Virus record (IMG/VR): IMGVR_UViG_3300040801_001810
Location: 102,194-166,193 of that record
Direction: 5' to 3' (one strand)
Length of the DNA stretch: 64,000 nt
Origin: a virus
Numbering within the stretch: position 1 is the first letter of the stretch; each line of letters opens with the position of its first letter. This document shows positions 10,001 to 20,300 of this stretch, piece after piece. A program made the position numbers and the translations under genes. A model generated the notes under the pieces. That model ran no database searches. It was given only the letters and a program-made list of their open reading frames with translations, and was not told the DNA's origin.

Positions 10001-13000
10001 CTCTTCTGATGATGCTTGTTCTATTTTAGGATCACTAACAGTAGCGGTAGTTATATTCTCTGCATGTTTAAGTACTGTCATTATGTGAGATCTAAGCTTA
10101 GCTATCTGTGCTGCTTGTGCTCCACTCTTTGAGAGTGTTCTAAAGATCTGATCATTTTTTTCTTCAAACTTACCAAGAATACTATTAGCGGCTACTTGAG
10201 ATACAAGATTATTGTTAACAAGTTTTGATCTATAATATTCGTTTATATGTGTATAAACTTCAAAGATTTCTATAAGCGTTTTAATCCTAGCAGCATTTAT
10301 TAAATTGATCTTAGTTAGGTCTTGATTCTCAAATATAATAGATTTACTAGATCCACTAATTCTAGTTTTAAATGATTCAAACTCATAATCCCATGTAGAT
10401 TTATTAGGGGCCTTTTCTCTAGGATTAGCAGCAATGTAAGCATCAATATATTCATTTATTGTATCATTAGTAAACTTTCCATCATCAAGATTATTAGTAG
10501 CTCTAGATAAAACAACTTGTGTATTTTCAAGCTTCTCAATTAATTCTTTTAATGTACCAGCATTAGAAGAGAAAGACTCTTTTAATAAAACATTCTCAAC
10601 TCCATTTTTAATATCTGGATCAAGTTTTTGTGATGCAGATATTAACTCGTCATACTTCTTAATGGATTCAGTGCTTTCAACAAGACTCATCATTGCATGG
10701 AGTTTACCAATTTTAGCATACTTTCCAACAGCAGAAGTAACATAACTTGCTATATCGTACTTACTATCTATTTGATTATATAAGTAAAAATCTGGTGATA
10801 AAAGAACTTCTCCAAATTGTGCTGGTATATCGAAATCTTTATAGCAGTTGACATGCACTTTAGTTTGATTGCTAGTTATTGTATCAATTTTCTTAGAGCC
10901 AAAGATATCTTCTGTGAATAGTTTATTTCTAATAACAGGATCTCTAACAACATCGTTGGCAAGTATACCAGCAATAGATGAATTAAATGATTCGATCATT
11001 CCAACCATAGATGAACCAGCAGTATTAATAACTGCATTCTTAGCAAATTCCCCAGCAAGGTCAATTCCTATTAGTCCTATTGCTCCAATACCAATTAGAG
11101 AAGCAGCAATTATCGGTAATACAGCCGCTCCTGTAAAGAAAAGACCAACTGCAATTCCAATACCAACAGCAGTTCCTTGAGTTCCGATTGAATCTAAGAT
11201 CTTTGTAAATAAAGATTTATTTGGTTGTATCAGATTAATAATAATATCTGCTTGTTGTTCCATTACAGAGTCAAACTTACTAATAATAAATTTAATAATT
11301 TTATCTACTTCTGGATATTCATTAGCAATTTTATTAAGAGCGTTAGTAGCAGTTGCATTAATATCATTAATCATTATTGAAGAACCAAGAATTTCTTTAC
11401 TTTGCTTATCAATAACATTTGCAGCAGCTGCACCAATTACCTCATTAGAAGTAACCTCAGAATTAATTGGTAATTTATTATTCTTAGATAGGGATCTTTT
11501 ATTCTGTGCTTCGGCTATAACCTGGTTAATATAATTGATAACTCTTTTGCCATGAGAAGACAGGAAGAATCTTGATCTAATTATATCGTCAAGACTTGGT
11601 TCTTCTATCTCATCATTATTCACTATACCAAAAGTTTTAACTACGTATCTATTATTTTCTATTTCAGTAGCAGCCAGAAGCTTAGCAAAACTGGTAATCT
11701 GTATATCATCGGATGACTCTTGATCAATTGAGTGATAGTCTTGTATAGTAAATTTAGCCTGAGTTAAACTTAAGTTAGTAGACCACGAGCCTGGCTGTTC
11801 TTGTATATTGGTTGAGTTAGATGTATCATACACAACTTTATCTACACCAAATACTTTGAATACATGATGGAGAGGAACATCAACAATTATTCTACTATCT
11901 AGATATGTTATTAGTTCAGGAGCAGTATATGTAATAATCTTAACAGTCTCTTGTAATCTTTCCGATAATAGAGATAATTTTGTCTTAAGATCTTCTACTT
12001 CATTTGAATTAACTGAAGTTATATTTAGAGACATATTAATATCATCATGTCCGATATGTTGATAATAAGGATATTTATATGCAGACAAAGTTATTGGTAT
12101 AAACTTATTATTAAAAGTAAGAGACCAACTTATAGTTATATCTTTAGCATTATCTATAATAATAGTATCTTCAGTAATAGGTAATCTAAATGTTTTAAAT
12201 GGAGACTCTGCCCCTGGATCAGCTCTAGCTATTACAATACTATCACTAGAACCTACTCCTAGTTCAGTTAGAATTGTCTGTCTTAGATTAAATAAGAAAG
12301 CAGCAAAACTAGATTTTTTATCTTCAACTTCTGCTTTTGATCCTTTTTCTAACCATGCCCAAATCTTATCAATAGCAGCTTGAGCTGTAGTAACACCAGC
12401 TGCATTTTCAATAGGAGTAACGCCTGTCTCATAATGTAATACTCCTCTTAAAAGTCCAGGAACGTCAACAGTATCTTTCTCAAACTTCCCTTGTACTAAA
12501 TCAGTAACCTGATTAAATAGAACTGTGGATTGTTCGAAACCAACTTTTCGTGATAGCCCTCTCATCAACAATCCAAATGTTGATTGAATTGGTTTAGTAG
12601 TATCATCAGAATCTAGTGTAATACCTTGACTGGCTAAGAGAGTCGGTATTATATTATTAAACTGATTAAATTTAACTGATACTTCATTAAAGAAATCTTG
12701 CTTAGTAAGAAAAGTATTAACTATCTGTCTAACCAGACCAGTCTTATCTTGTATCTGATCAAGAGTACTATTTAATTGTTGTAGTGTATCTACTTGAACA
12801 TCAAATCGTTCATTTGATATCTGAGAAGCTATGTCTCTAAAGGATCCATTAAAGTATCTGTACTTAAATTTAATTGGCTTCTTATTATCTTCTGCTTTAT
12901 AGCTATATAGAAAGTTCTCTCTATTATTTGGTCTTAGTTTTTCAAGAGAATATGCATCTTTAATTATTTCTCCATTAGAGAATACTGGGATGTTATTTCC

Positions 13001-14173
13001 ATTCTCATCCTTAACATAATTTCTATCACCAATAAGACTTTGATAGAATGCTCTAAATGGTAAGCTTTCCTTAAAATTTGGTGATCTATCAATAGTAATA
13101 CCTAATACATCTTCTGCTCTCTCTGGTACTACTGATTCGTCATTAAGCTTAGCTTCAGCCTTAGCAAGTAGATCCTTAAGAAATTGATCTTTATACAGAA
13201 TATCTTGTTGATATTTAACATCTTTAAATGTAGCAAGACCTTCGAATGGGCCATTAATAGCTTTAGGATCAAATGGTAGAAAAGTTACCTGAGCTTGAAG
13301 TGTATTAGGAAATCCTTCAACTGATTGTATATGAATACTTTCTAAAGCAACAGATACCCATTGATTAGGCCACGAAGTACCAGAACAGATTTCTTTAAAG
13401 AACGAGCATATATCTTTATTACGAATATTAACAAAAGGAGTTCTCTTAAACATAGCAAACAGATTTAACAATTGATAGTTAATAGAATCTTCATTAGGAA
13501 ATATTAAAGATATAGAAATATTCTTAACCTGTTGCATTGTTGGTATCTTTGGATTACCAGCTGTACGAACAGTAGGAAAATATTGATAACCATTCTGTGT
13601 ATTAAATGATATCTGAGTAGGATCTACTAAAAATCCTAGATCACCAACTTGGAGATAACCGTCTGTTAGCTTTCCAATCTTATCAGATAAGAATCTAGCC
13701 TCATTCTGTCTATCCTCCGCTGATTTATTCTCAGCGGAATTTTCTTTTAATATAGAATTAAGTTCTTCTAAAGAAGTATTATTAATTGAGCTAAGATTTG
13801 GTCTGATAACTCTAAATATTCTAGTTGGATTAGATAATTGTGCTTGATCTTGGGGAGGTAATTCTGGCCACGCATTAAATGTATTATCAGGGAATGTAAT
13901 AGTAACAACATACACTCTATTAGAATGCATGATTATATCGCCAGATCGTAAGTTTCTGACATTAATAGGTTTATCGCCATCAAGATCAACTTTTACTTTA
14001 AGATACTTAGAGTAAGCGATTGGAATTAATGATCTTATAGTCTTAATTTTATTCTGGTTATTTATTTGATTAGCACTAGACTCCGTATTAAACGGATCTT
14101 TTTTAGTTAAAATTAAGTGAAGGGTTGCGCCTAGGTTTTCAGGATTAACAGGCTTTACAACAGCATTATTCAT
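7004..14173 (-). CDS. Giant baseplate hub protein with membrane segments (2389 aa)
   Basis: Appears to be the tail hub (gp27/gpD-like) expanded several-fold. The N-terminal ~350 residues contain 'GDLGFLVDPTQISFNTQNGY' and 'VKNISISLIFPNED', typical of tail-tip proteins that join tube to hub. At about residues 1500-1680, 'LDIKPGTSILIKMGYGPHDS' and 'FQGRIIEMTSGPVVELVCQS' match the hub beta-barrel layout. A second hub-like part, 'GTIEIIGDTSIQPYDILHI' then 'GTVEVEEVIHSFTPERGFRT', lies near residues 2150-2230. Hydrophobic glycine-rich stretches near residues 995-1055 and 2265-2310 are candidate membrane spans. A usual hub is 350-500 residues, so the extra ~1900 may include ejected or tape-measure-like parts. 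No catalytic motif was found. Confidence 0.75.
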   Translation of the reverse strand: MNNAVVKPVNPENLGATLHLILTKKDPFNTESSANQINNQNKIKTIRSLIPIAYSKYLKVKVDLDGDKPINVRNLRSGDIIMHSNRVYVVTITFPDNTFNAWPELPPQDQAQLSNPTRIFRVIRPNLSSINNTSLEELNSILKENSAENKSAEDRQNEARFLSDKIGKLTDGYLQVGDLGFLVDPTQISFNTQNGYQYFPTVRTAGNPKIPTMQQVKNISISLIFPNEDSINYQLLNLFAMFKRTPFVNIRNKDICSFFKEICSGTSWPNQWVSVALESIHIQSVEGFPNTLQAQVTFLPFDPKAINGPFEGLATFKDVKYQQDILYKDQFLKDLLAKAEAKLNDESVVPERAEDVLGITIDRSPNFKESLPFRAFYQSLIGDRNYVKDENGNNIPVFSNGEIIKDAYSLEKLRPNNRENFLYSYKAEDNKKPIKFKYRYFNGSFRDIASQISNERFDVQVDTLQQLNSTLDQIQDKTGLVRQIVNTFLTKQDFFNEVSVKFNQFNNIIPTLLASQGITLDSDDTTKPIQSTFGLLMRGLSRKVGFEQSTVLFNQVTDLVQGKFEKDTVDVPGLLRGVLHYETGVTPIENAAGVTTAQAAIDKIWAWLEKGSKAEVEDKKSSFAAFLFNLRQTILTELGVGSSDSIVIARADPGAESPFKTFRLPITEDTIIIDNAKDITISWSLTFNNKFIPITLSAYKYPYYQHIGHDDINMSLNITSVNSNEVEDLKTKLSLLSERLQETVKIITYTAPELITYLDSRIIVDVPLHHVFKVFGVDKVVYDTSNSTNIQEQPGSWSTNLSLTQAKFTIQDYHSIDQESSDDIQITSFAKLLAATEIENNRYVVKTFGIVNNDEIEEPSLDDIIRSRFFLSSHGKRVINYINQVIAEAQNKRSLSKNNKLPINSEVTSNEVIGAAAANVIDKQSKEILGSSIMINDINATATNALNKIANEYPEVDKIIKFIISKFDSVMEQQADIIINLIQPNKSLFTKILDSIGTQGTAVGIGIAVGLFFTGAAVLPIIAASLIGIGAIGLIGIDLAGEFAKNAVINTAGSSMVGMIESFNSSIAGILANDVVRDPVIRNKLFTEDIFGSKKIDTITSNQTKVHVNCYKDFDIPAQFGEVLLSPDFYLYNQIDSKYDIASYVTSAVGKYAKIGKLHAMMSLVESTESIKKYDELISASQKLDPDIKNGVENVLLKESFSSNAGTLKELIEKLENTQVVLSRATNNLDDGKFTNDTINEYIDAYIAANPREKAPNKSTWDYEFESFKTRISGSSKSIIFENQDLTKINLINAARIKTLIEIFEVYTHINEYYRSKLVNNNLVSQVAANSILGKFEEKNDQIFRTLSKSGAQAAQIAKLRSHIMTVLKHAENITTATVSDPKIEQASSEEKTIIKEIASKMRSGLASSTEENWLSLPDIKNIQSYLYNKIGYYIRLNTFIHEYNLNPTPNLNFDSLPELQFLKFWNFRSKEAADRKTEMLKQFMDQRLKRKDTTIKMFPAFKIYFIEEDKTFYPKNLDDYFSYDAIQSIEIVSNKSSAGKTAIIRLSNVTNTLTDRLSLFRERSDFAGNLNTPSNDDNLFFGTLDIKPGTSILIKMGYGPHDSLLDIAFQGRIIEMTSGPVVELVCQSYGAQLNHHVVAHKFGLLSTTKDHGDVASSILDMIPGLENLGKISTLGSVTHGDFTGRNIKNSRGKLADKFLMSNLLGGATANVFAQDNPRDENIYLPYSHILSKYHKPTFDWVIFDQSVWEAMKELCLYHRDTIPVVRSFNDDRISKKKQYRETLVIGEKSGYYKYTDAFALSSLNIKQIEQSIEQLPSVLNTIKNISLPDNISIASFFTGGLINPLIIKPEYKIVYTYLQKRLNALVLSQHILKNTELAGANDSLMETLSNLLGNNSSLPNAFGETITALLQFAEYSSVDEDDINTFDFKTDKELAKKFSLAVHNLYDLMFANWGPKVNTSLSAEDFYNVKSITDNIDPQLAKDPQYKKIQSHHLISDVTNLISNNIALSSNFANAVNLYYTNEPKLTSARLGDMSDAFISKKLQLWQTKAFGDLRDEHTRPLNSYQKNIDANWFDITKKNDKFFKEFRRIRDEEDSAKKINKYLGSSDKNKDIPNWQYFPSFVMVAVRLLQQEVEKMYQGTIEIIGDTSIQPYDILHIDDRLNDMIGTVEVEEVIHSFTPERGFRTIITPNLVTYDRNPIQLQDVQIINQIYDFYISRKRSQLVFAGVGAGIATAGGISAAGGNFIGGGVGALTGLSIFWNNTVNAYKKNHKFLYDMMGNILGRDCINFTALVYHGVPYVAGFNGVDYTNLKTLMNHNVLGVKSPIARFAAFSDPLKANITTNFNPDEYRGILWSIPGLPFTPEPSENFKSSLLGIVGSIPEAIAGGS

Positions 14174-14176
14174 TTA

Positions 14177-14359
14177 CTATTCCTTTAAGTTTCTTAAAGC
14201 AATTGGGCTTAGTGATAGAGGATCATCTACCTCAATGACATTAATCTTAGTTGGTTTTCCGTTTAACTTTGAGATTTCTCGTTCTAATAAACGTAAATAT
14301 TCTGAATAATCTTGGCCGTCATCGACATTGATTGATATATTTGCTTCAACTACACTCAC
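14177..14359 (-). CDS. Small unknown protein between two giant genes (60 aa)
   Basis: Starts with GTG, which overlaps the TGA of the 2350-residue gene (GTGA). AGGAGAG lies about eight bases upstream, so the start is well supported. The product is acidic and mostly helical, with 'YLRLLEREISKLNGKPTKI' predicted as one amphipathic helix, and has no cysteine or membrane segment. I do not recognise it. Its place between the polymerase-like protein and the hub suggests an adaptor or chaperone for the giant proteins; that is inference. Confidence 0.6.
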   Translation of the reverse strand: MSVVEANISINVDDGQDYSEYLRLLEREISKLNGKPTKINVIEVDDPLSLSPIALRNLKE

Positions 14360-17300
14360 AGATCTGCTCTCCTATCTAATTGGGATGAACCAAATTGTGG
14401 TATGTAACTAGTATAGTTCGAATAGTTATTATTTGGAGGACCGAAGAACGCTTGTCTGTTTTGATTTACAGTACCTACTGTATTATCAATCATCCTAGAT
14501 ATAACACTAGATCTCTGTCTCTTATTGTTTCTATTGCTATTTAATCTAATAAATGCCTGTTTAGAGAATGAAGCATCAACCATATCAAGAGGAATATTTC
14601 TATTTAATTCTACTGAGGAGCTAATAGCATTATGCGAACCATCAATATCAACACCAAGATCAGTAAATGCATCTAATGGATTAGCTGAATTAGATAACTG
14701 ATTAGGTTTAAAGAAAGTGGCAGCCATATATATACCAGCAGCAATAGCCCCAACTTTCCCTCCCTTTTTAAAGAAGGATCTAGCATTAGGTGTATCCAGT
14801 TTAAATTTTTTAGATAACTGATCTCCTAACTCTGATACTGCTGATCTAGTAGGTGCTGGTACAGAGAATTTATTCTCTAACATGAAATCCTTCTCAGCAG
14901 CAGATATTATTATATCAGCTATATTTGCATTATCTCTAACTAGATCAATATTATCAAATGATCTTTTCATATCAAATAACTGAGATCCTCTTGGAGCGAT
15001 TTCTTCCATTTCTCTCATTATACCAATAGATTTTTTATAGTAAGATTGTCCTTCATCTGCTCCATACATATCAGTAAATAGATTTTTAAGCGAATTCTTA
15101 TCTTCTCTAGTAGAATTTTTTGGATCTAAGAAGACCTTAGCAGCAGAAGCAAGTCTTCCAAAATCAGCATTAGGATGCTTTGCCAAACTAATAAACGTCT
15201 GGGCAATACCAGCATAACCATGATTTAAGTTGCCCATTAGCGCTTTAGCAGCTACACTATCTTTTCCAATAAGTCCTGCTTGTAATAATTGTCTTGATCT
15301 AGTGTAAGCAACATTTGTCATTAGTCCTATTACATTCTTTGATACCGCAGTATGAGCAACTCTATCCATTTGATTACCAATATACTTTGCAGTAATAACA
15401 TTAGGATTGTGCAGCTGAATAGTCTTAATGTTTTCAGCAAATGATTGAAAGTCATTAGCAAACATTGTCATAGTTTTTTGGGAATTAATATCCATACTCT
15501 TAGTAATAAAATTACCTTGATCATCAAAGCCTCCCATTAAGACTCCATCTTTAGTTCCAGGAGTAATATCCATTAAGAACATCTTCTCTTTTAAACTATC
15601 TCTTAATGATTTAACTACGCCTTGTTTAGCAGAAACTACAGAGTCTAAAGCTTTTCCTAGTGATGCAGAATGTTCTGCACCATAACCCATTAGAGATTCA
15701 GCTGTCTTGAGACCTTTCATTACAAAATACGCAACATCACCATCAAAGTCAGCTCCAAACAACTTAGTATATTGAGCATGTACTTGAGCTTCATTAGCAT
15801 TCATTCCAAGGAACTCACCGACTTCTTGTGGAATTATATTTAACCGCATATCTAGTACAGCATCAGTTGCAGATTGTACGTTAGGATGACGAGTCATATA
15901 TCCATATAGATATTCTTCTCCTCTCATTATACTAGATATTTTACCAGCATTATCTGGTCCAAATACTCGAGCAAGATGTTCAGTAGCTTTAACTACATTA
16001 TTAGCTTTATTAATTTGCATTGGAAGCTCAAAATTTTTAAAGAACGCATCTGTTACATATACATCAGAAAGATTAGATTTAGATGTTAGTCTTTTAATTA
16101 ATTGATTTGCTTGTGTAACGCTTCCTTTAAACTGATCTCCAAAAGTAGCAAATCCTCCACGTCTTTGAATATCTAAAGCCTTTTCAATTATATCTGCCGC
16201 TCCTCTAATAGGTGCTTGAACTCCACGAGGAGCAAGCTCATTAGCTCTAGCATATACAGAAGAAGAATCCATTAAGAATCCTTGATTCATATAGTTTAGA
16301 TATTGTCTCTTTAGAAAACTCTCTGCTGTTCTTACATCAGTTTGTCCTTTACTACCAGATCTCATTTCAGATAGTACAGATTCATAATGTTTAGCTGCTT
16401 CAATAACTTTATACTGTTGTTTATTTCCTTGGCTTAAATATCCAATAGAAAGATCTTTACCATAAGGATTAAGTACATTGTATATATTTTGAGGAGACGT
16501 GTCAGCGTGCATTACTAGTTTACGTAATCTAACAACTTTATTAGTTTCATCTATGCTTTCAACTATTCCTTTACTTGGATCCTTAGCTGAATCATACATA
16601 GTCTTAAACATAGACATCATTTTATTCTCTTGCTGAATCGCCATCTGTGGATCAAGCTCTGAGTTCTTAAGCATGTCAGCTATATGAAATTCAAATGCTC
16701 CTCCAAGTTCTTTCTTAGCAGAATAAGCAAAGACGCCTTTATCCTTAGCCATTGCAGCCCATGACTGTACAGCAGACATTGAAACAAAGTTTTTATTATT
16801 TTCAAATGATTCGGCAAGTTTTGATGTTTGTAATTCATGAATGATTGACTTAACAGCTTTCTCTAAGTCTTCCCCACTTCGACCTTCTTCTGCAAGCATG
16901 GCAGAAACGTGCTGTATCATTTCAGCTTCAGCAGTATCACTATTAATAATTCGTCCAAGCTTATTAAGATCAAGTCTATTAACTCTATCTAATAGTTTAT
17001 TAATATCTTTTATATTAAGTTCCATATTAGAAGTAGAGACTGCTCTAGATAGCAACACATCTTTAAATCTATCCATGGTTCTTCTAGCAGATGCAAATCT
17101 TTTGTCTTTAAGGAATCGTCTACTTGTTTTTAAATCATCAATAGTAGAGCGAGATACATGACCAAAAGGAGTATCTATTAATGAAAGTAAACCCCCACGT
17201 AATTTTAAATCAGTTGGTTTAGGTTGTCTTCCCTTCATTATATTATAAATTGCTCCACGTTGTCTATGTCTGAACCCAGGAATAAAAGGAGAGTCGTCTC

Positions 17301-20300
17301 TATCCGTCCATTTCTGAATTGGTTCTAAGAACATAGGAATCTTAGCTCCTTCATCTATTCTTTTAATATCTGGAAGGAAGTATGTCTTAAGTGTTGGGGT
17401 CATACTTTCTTTTATATTAACTAAGTCGTCTCTATGAAAACTAGATAAGGCTCCTTTTGAATTGCTAAGTGTTGCATCTATATCTTTAGTTGAGTTCCTA
17501 ACTGTTTGATTAATCCAATCTTCAATATTCTTTCTACCAGATTTCATTACATTATCAGAACCAACTGCATCTGAGTCAGCCCACATTCCATACCAGTTCT
17601 GTGCTTTTTGTTTATCCCAAATTATTCCAGCATCAACCATATAACCATTAAGTTTCTCTATAGAAAGATCAATATTACCAATAAATTTCTTAGCAACAGC
17701 AAGTTCTTTTGGATCAGTTATATTCTTAAATTTAATATTAGTCTCTGGATTATGAATAATAACACCACGCTTCTTATCAAAGCTTGAATTAATTTCAGTA
17801 GATATCTTTTTGATTACCTTCTCAGCTCTAGTTTTCTCTGCTTGAGTGCCAGTCTCTGTTTGATCCAAAAGCTTGTCAAATACCTTTTCTATTAAGGCGT
17901 TCTTTTGTGCACCTACATATCCTTTTTCTATAAAGTCTGCTGTAGAAACATGCTCAGCACCACCCATAGCAATTCCAAGAGATAACCATTTATCTACTAC
18001 TCCAGTGCTCTTAGTAAGCAATGATCTATAGTTAAAAGTAACATGATTAAAATCTGAACCAGCTGCTGTAAATAATAGGTTGCCGTGAACTTTAATCTTA
18101 CCAGCTGTATCTCTATCTATCATGACGTTTCTTAATACACCATCTAGTTCAGCTTTAGTAGTAACAAAGCTTTTATCTCCTTGAGCCATAGTTAAACTTG
18201 TGCCTCTAGGAATATCAATAGTTAATCCTTTAGAATCCATATCTGCTTGAACGTCTTTTAGCGCAATATCCCAATGTGATTTTTTAACTGAACCGCCGTC
18301 CAGATCAGCTAGTTCCTTAACTCTTTTTCTAACTCTTCCCTCAAGATCTAGTACTCTTTTACTAAGATGAGGATCCGCAGATGTCCATTGAGCAGAAGTT
18401 AAATCAACATTTTTTTCGATATGAAATTGATGTCTATCAAATACTTTTTGAGAGAAGGCATTATATCCTTCTTGTCCTCTCCAAGAATTAAATACTGATA
18501 CGCTATCTGTCATGATATGATGAGAGAACTCATTCGTCATTGCGTCAGATTTAAGTTTCCATCCAGCGGCATCTATTTCGCCTTGAGAAATAAATGATGG
18601 TCTAAAATACTTTCTATGCATTGCTCTTTTTTCAAGGTCAGTTCTTCCTTTCATAGATTTCATGAATTGGCTGCTTACTCTATTCTTAATACCCATATAA
18701 AACTGATCCCATTGTTTAGTCATTGGGTTATCAGAGTTTGGGATCAAGTGGTTAGGAGAGAACATAGACATAGTTTGTTTAGCTATCTGTCCTTGACCTA
18801 GTAATGATGCAGATGCGAATTCTCCATGAATGGTATATCCTCGTTCTAGATACTTAGCCTCTTCAAAGCTTTCATCAAGACCCATTATTCGTTTACCATC
18901 TAAAAGGAACTTTTGTAGTTCACTAAGATTCTTATATGATTTTTCACCAGATTGAAACTTGTTAATTTCATCGATTAACATCACATTAGTAAATAAACTA
19001 TCAACAACAGGAGAAGCATGTGCTTGAGATAAGAATCCCTTTTGTGCCCAATCAGTAAGCATCTCGTCACCAATTATAATATTACCCTTACGTCTAAAAT
19101 GATCAATAGCTTTTCTTATCTGACCAGGTTTATCAATATTAATTGGATCGGTGCCTTGTCTACCCATCATTCTCATAATAACTTTATTAAGAGCAAGAGA
19201 TCCTTCTCCACCAAATCCTAACTTCTGATAGTATGCTATACTATGAACGTCTATAAATTTTAAATACTTTTGTAATTTAGCCCATGCCTTTGGTGCTTTA
19301 TTCTTTAGCATATGTAGATCAAATTGAGAACCATTCTTAGTAGTAAAGAATACTTTCTTATTGGCAGCTACTGCGGCTTCAACTTGTCTTAGAATAGATT
19401 CACCAATATGTTCAGCAAAATCCATATTATCTTTAAATTTAGGTGCTCCTCTAGATGTTCTAAAGTTCTCAGCTTGTCTTCTAATTTGTTGTCCCCAGGC
19501 TTCTCCTACTTCATCAGGAGTAGTAAGATGAGCAGATTTATCACCAAGTTCACGTCTTAGCCATGAAGCAGTATCTTCTGTCCATCCATACTTTTTCATT
19601 TGATAGTATCCATGATCAGATACAAATTCATCAGCTCCAGTATGAACTAATTTACCATTCTTAAATTCAGACGACACAACTCCTGCTTTAGTTAACTGAG
19701 TATATTCGTCTCGAGCCATCCACTCTGGACCAGGAAGATCTCTAGAGATACTTTCAAAGTCAAACGTAATATTAACTACGTCTTCTCTATTCTTAATAGC
19801 TGTAGCTAGTGTTCCAAGATTTTGCATTGACTCATGAGCATTACCTAATCTAAGTAACTGATTCTTAGTAAATTTACTTTCTGTAACAAGTCTACCTGCT
19901 TTGAACGAGTCTCTAATAGTGCCCTCAGCTAATGGGGAATCTTCTAGAAGATTATTCATTGAAAAATGTATTCTTCTAATAGCTTTATCAGGATTAATAG
20001 AAAATTCGTTTTCCATCATATTACTATCAAGAATATCATTTAGTGCTCTAATCATCTGTTGTGATTTATTTTCGATATCCTCATTTATTCTAAGATCTTT
20101 ACCAAGAGAATGTTTTTTGTTAAGACGTCTAATGGCGTCTCCTTCTGTCTTTAGATAGAAACCATCTAACATCTCTGTTACGCTTGGAGTTGATCCTGGA
20201 ATTCTACCATGTTGAGCAAGAGGAATCTCAGTTGAGAACCGCCCCTTCGTATTATGTTCAAATGAAACTTTAGCATAATACTTAGGATCAGTGGCGCTAC

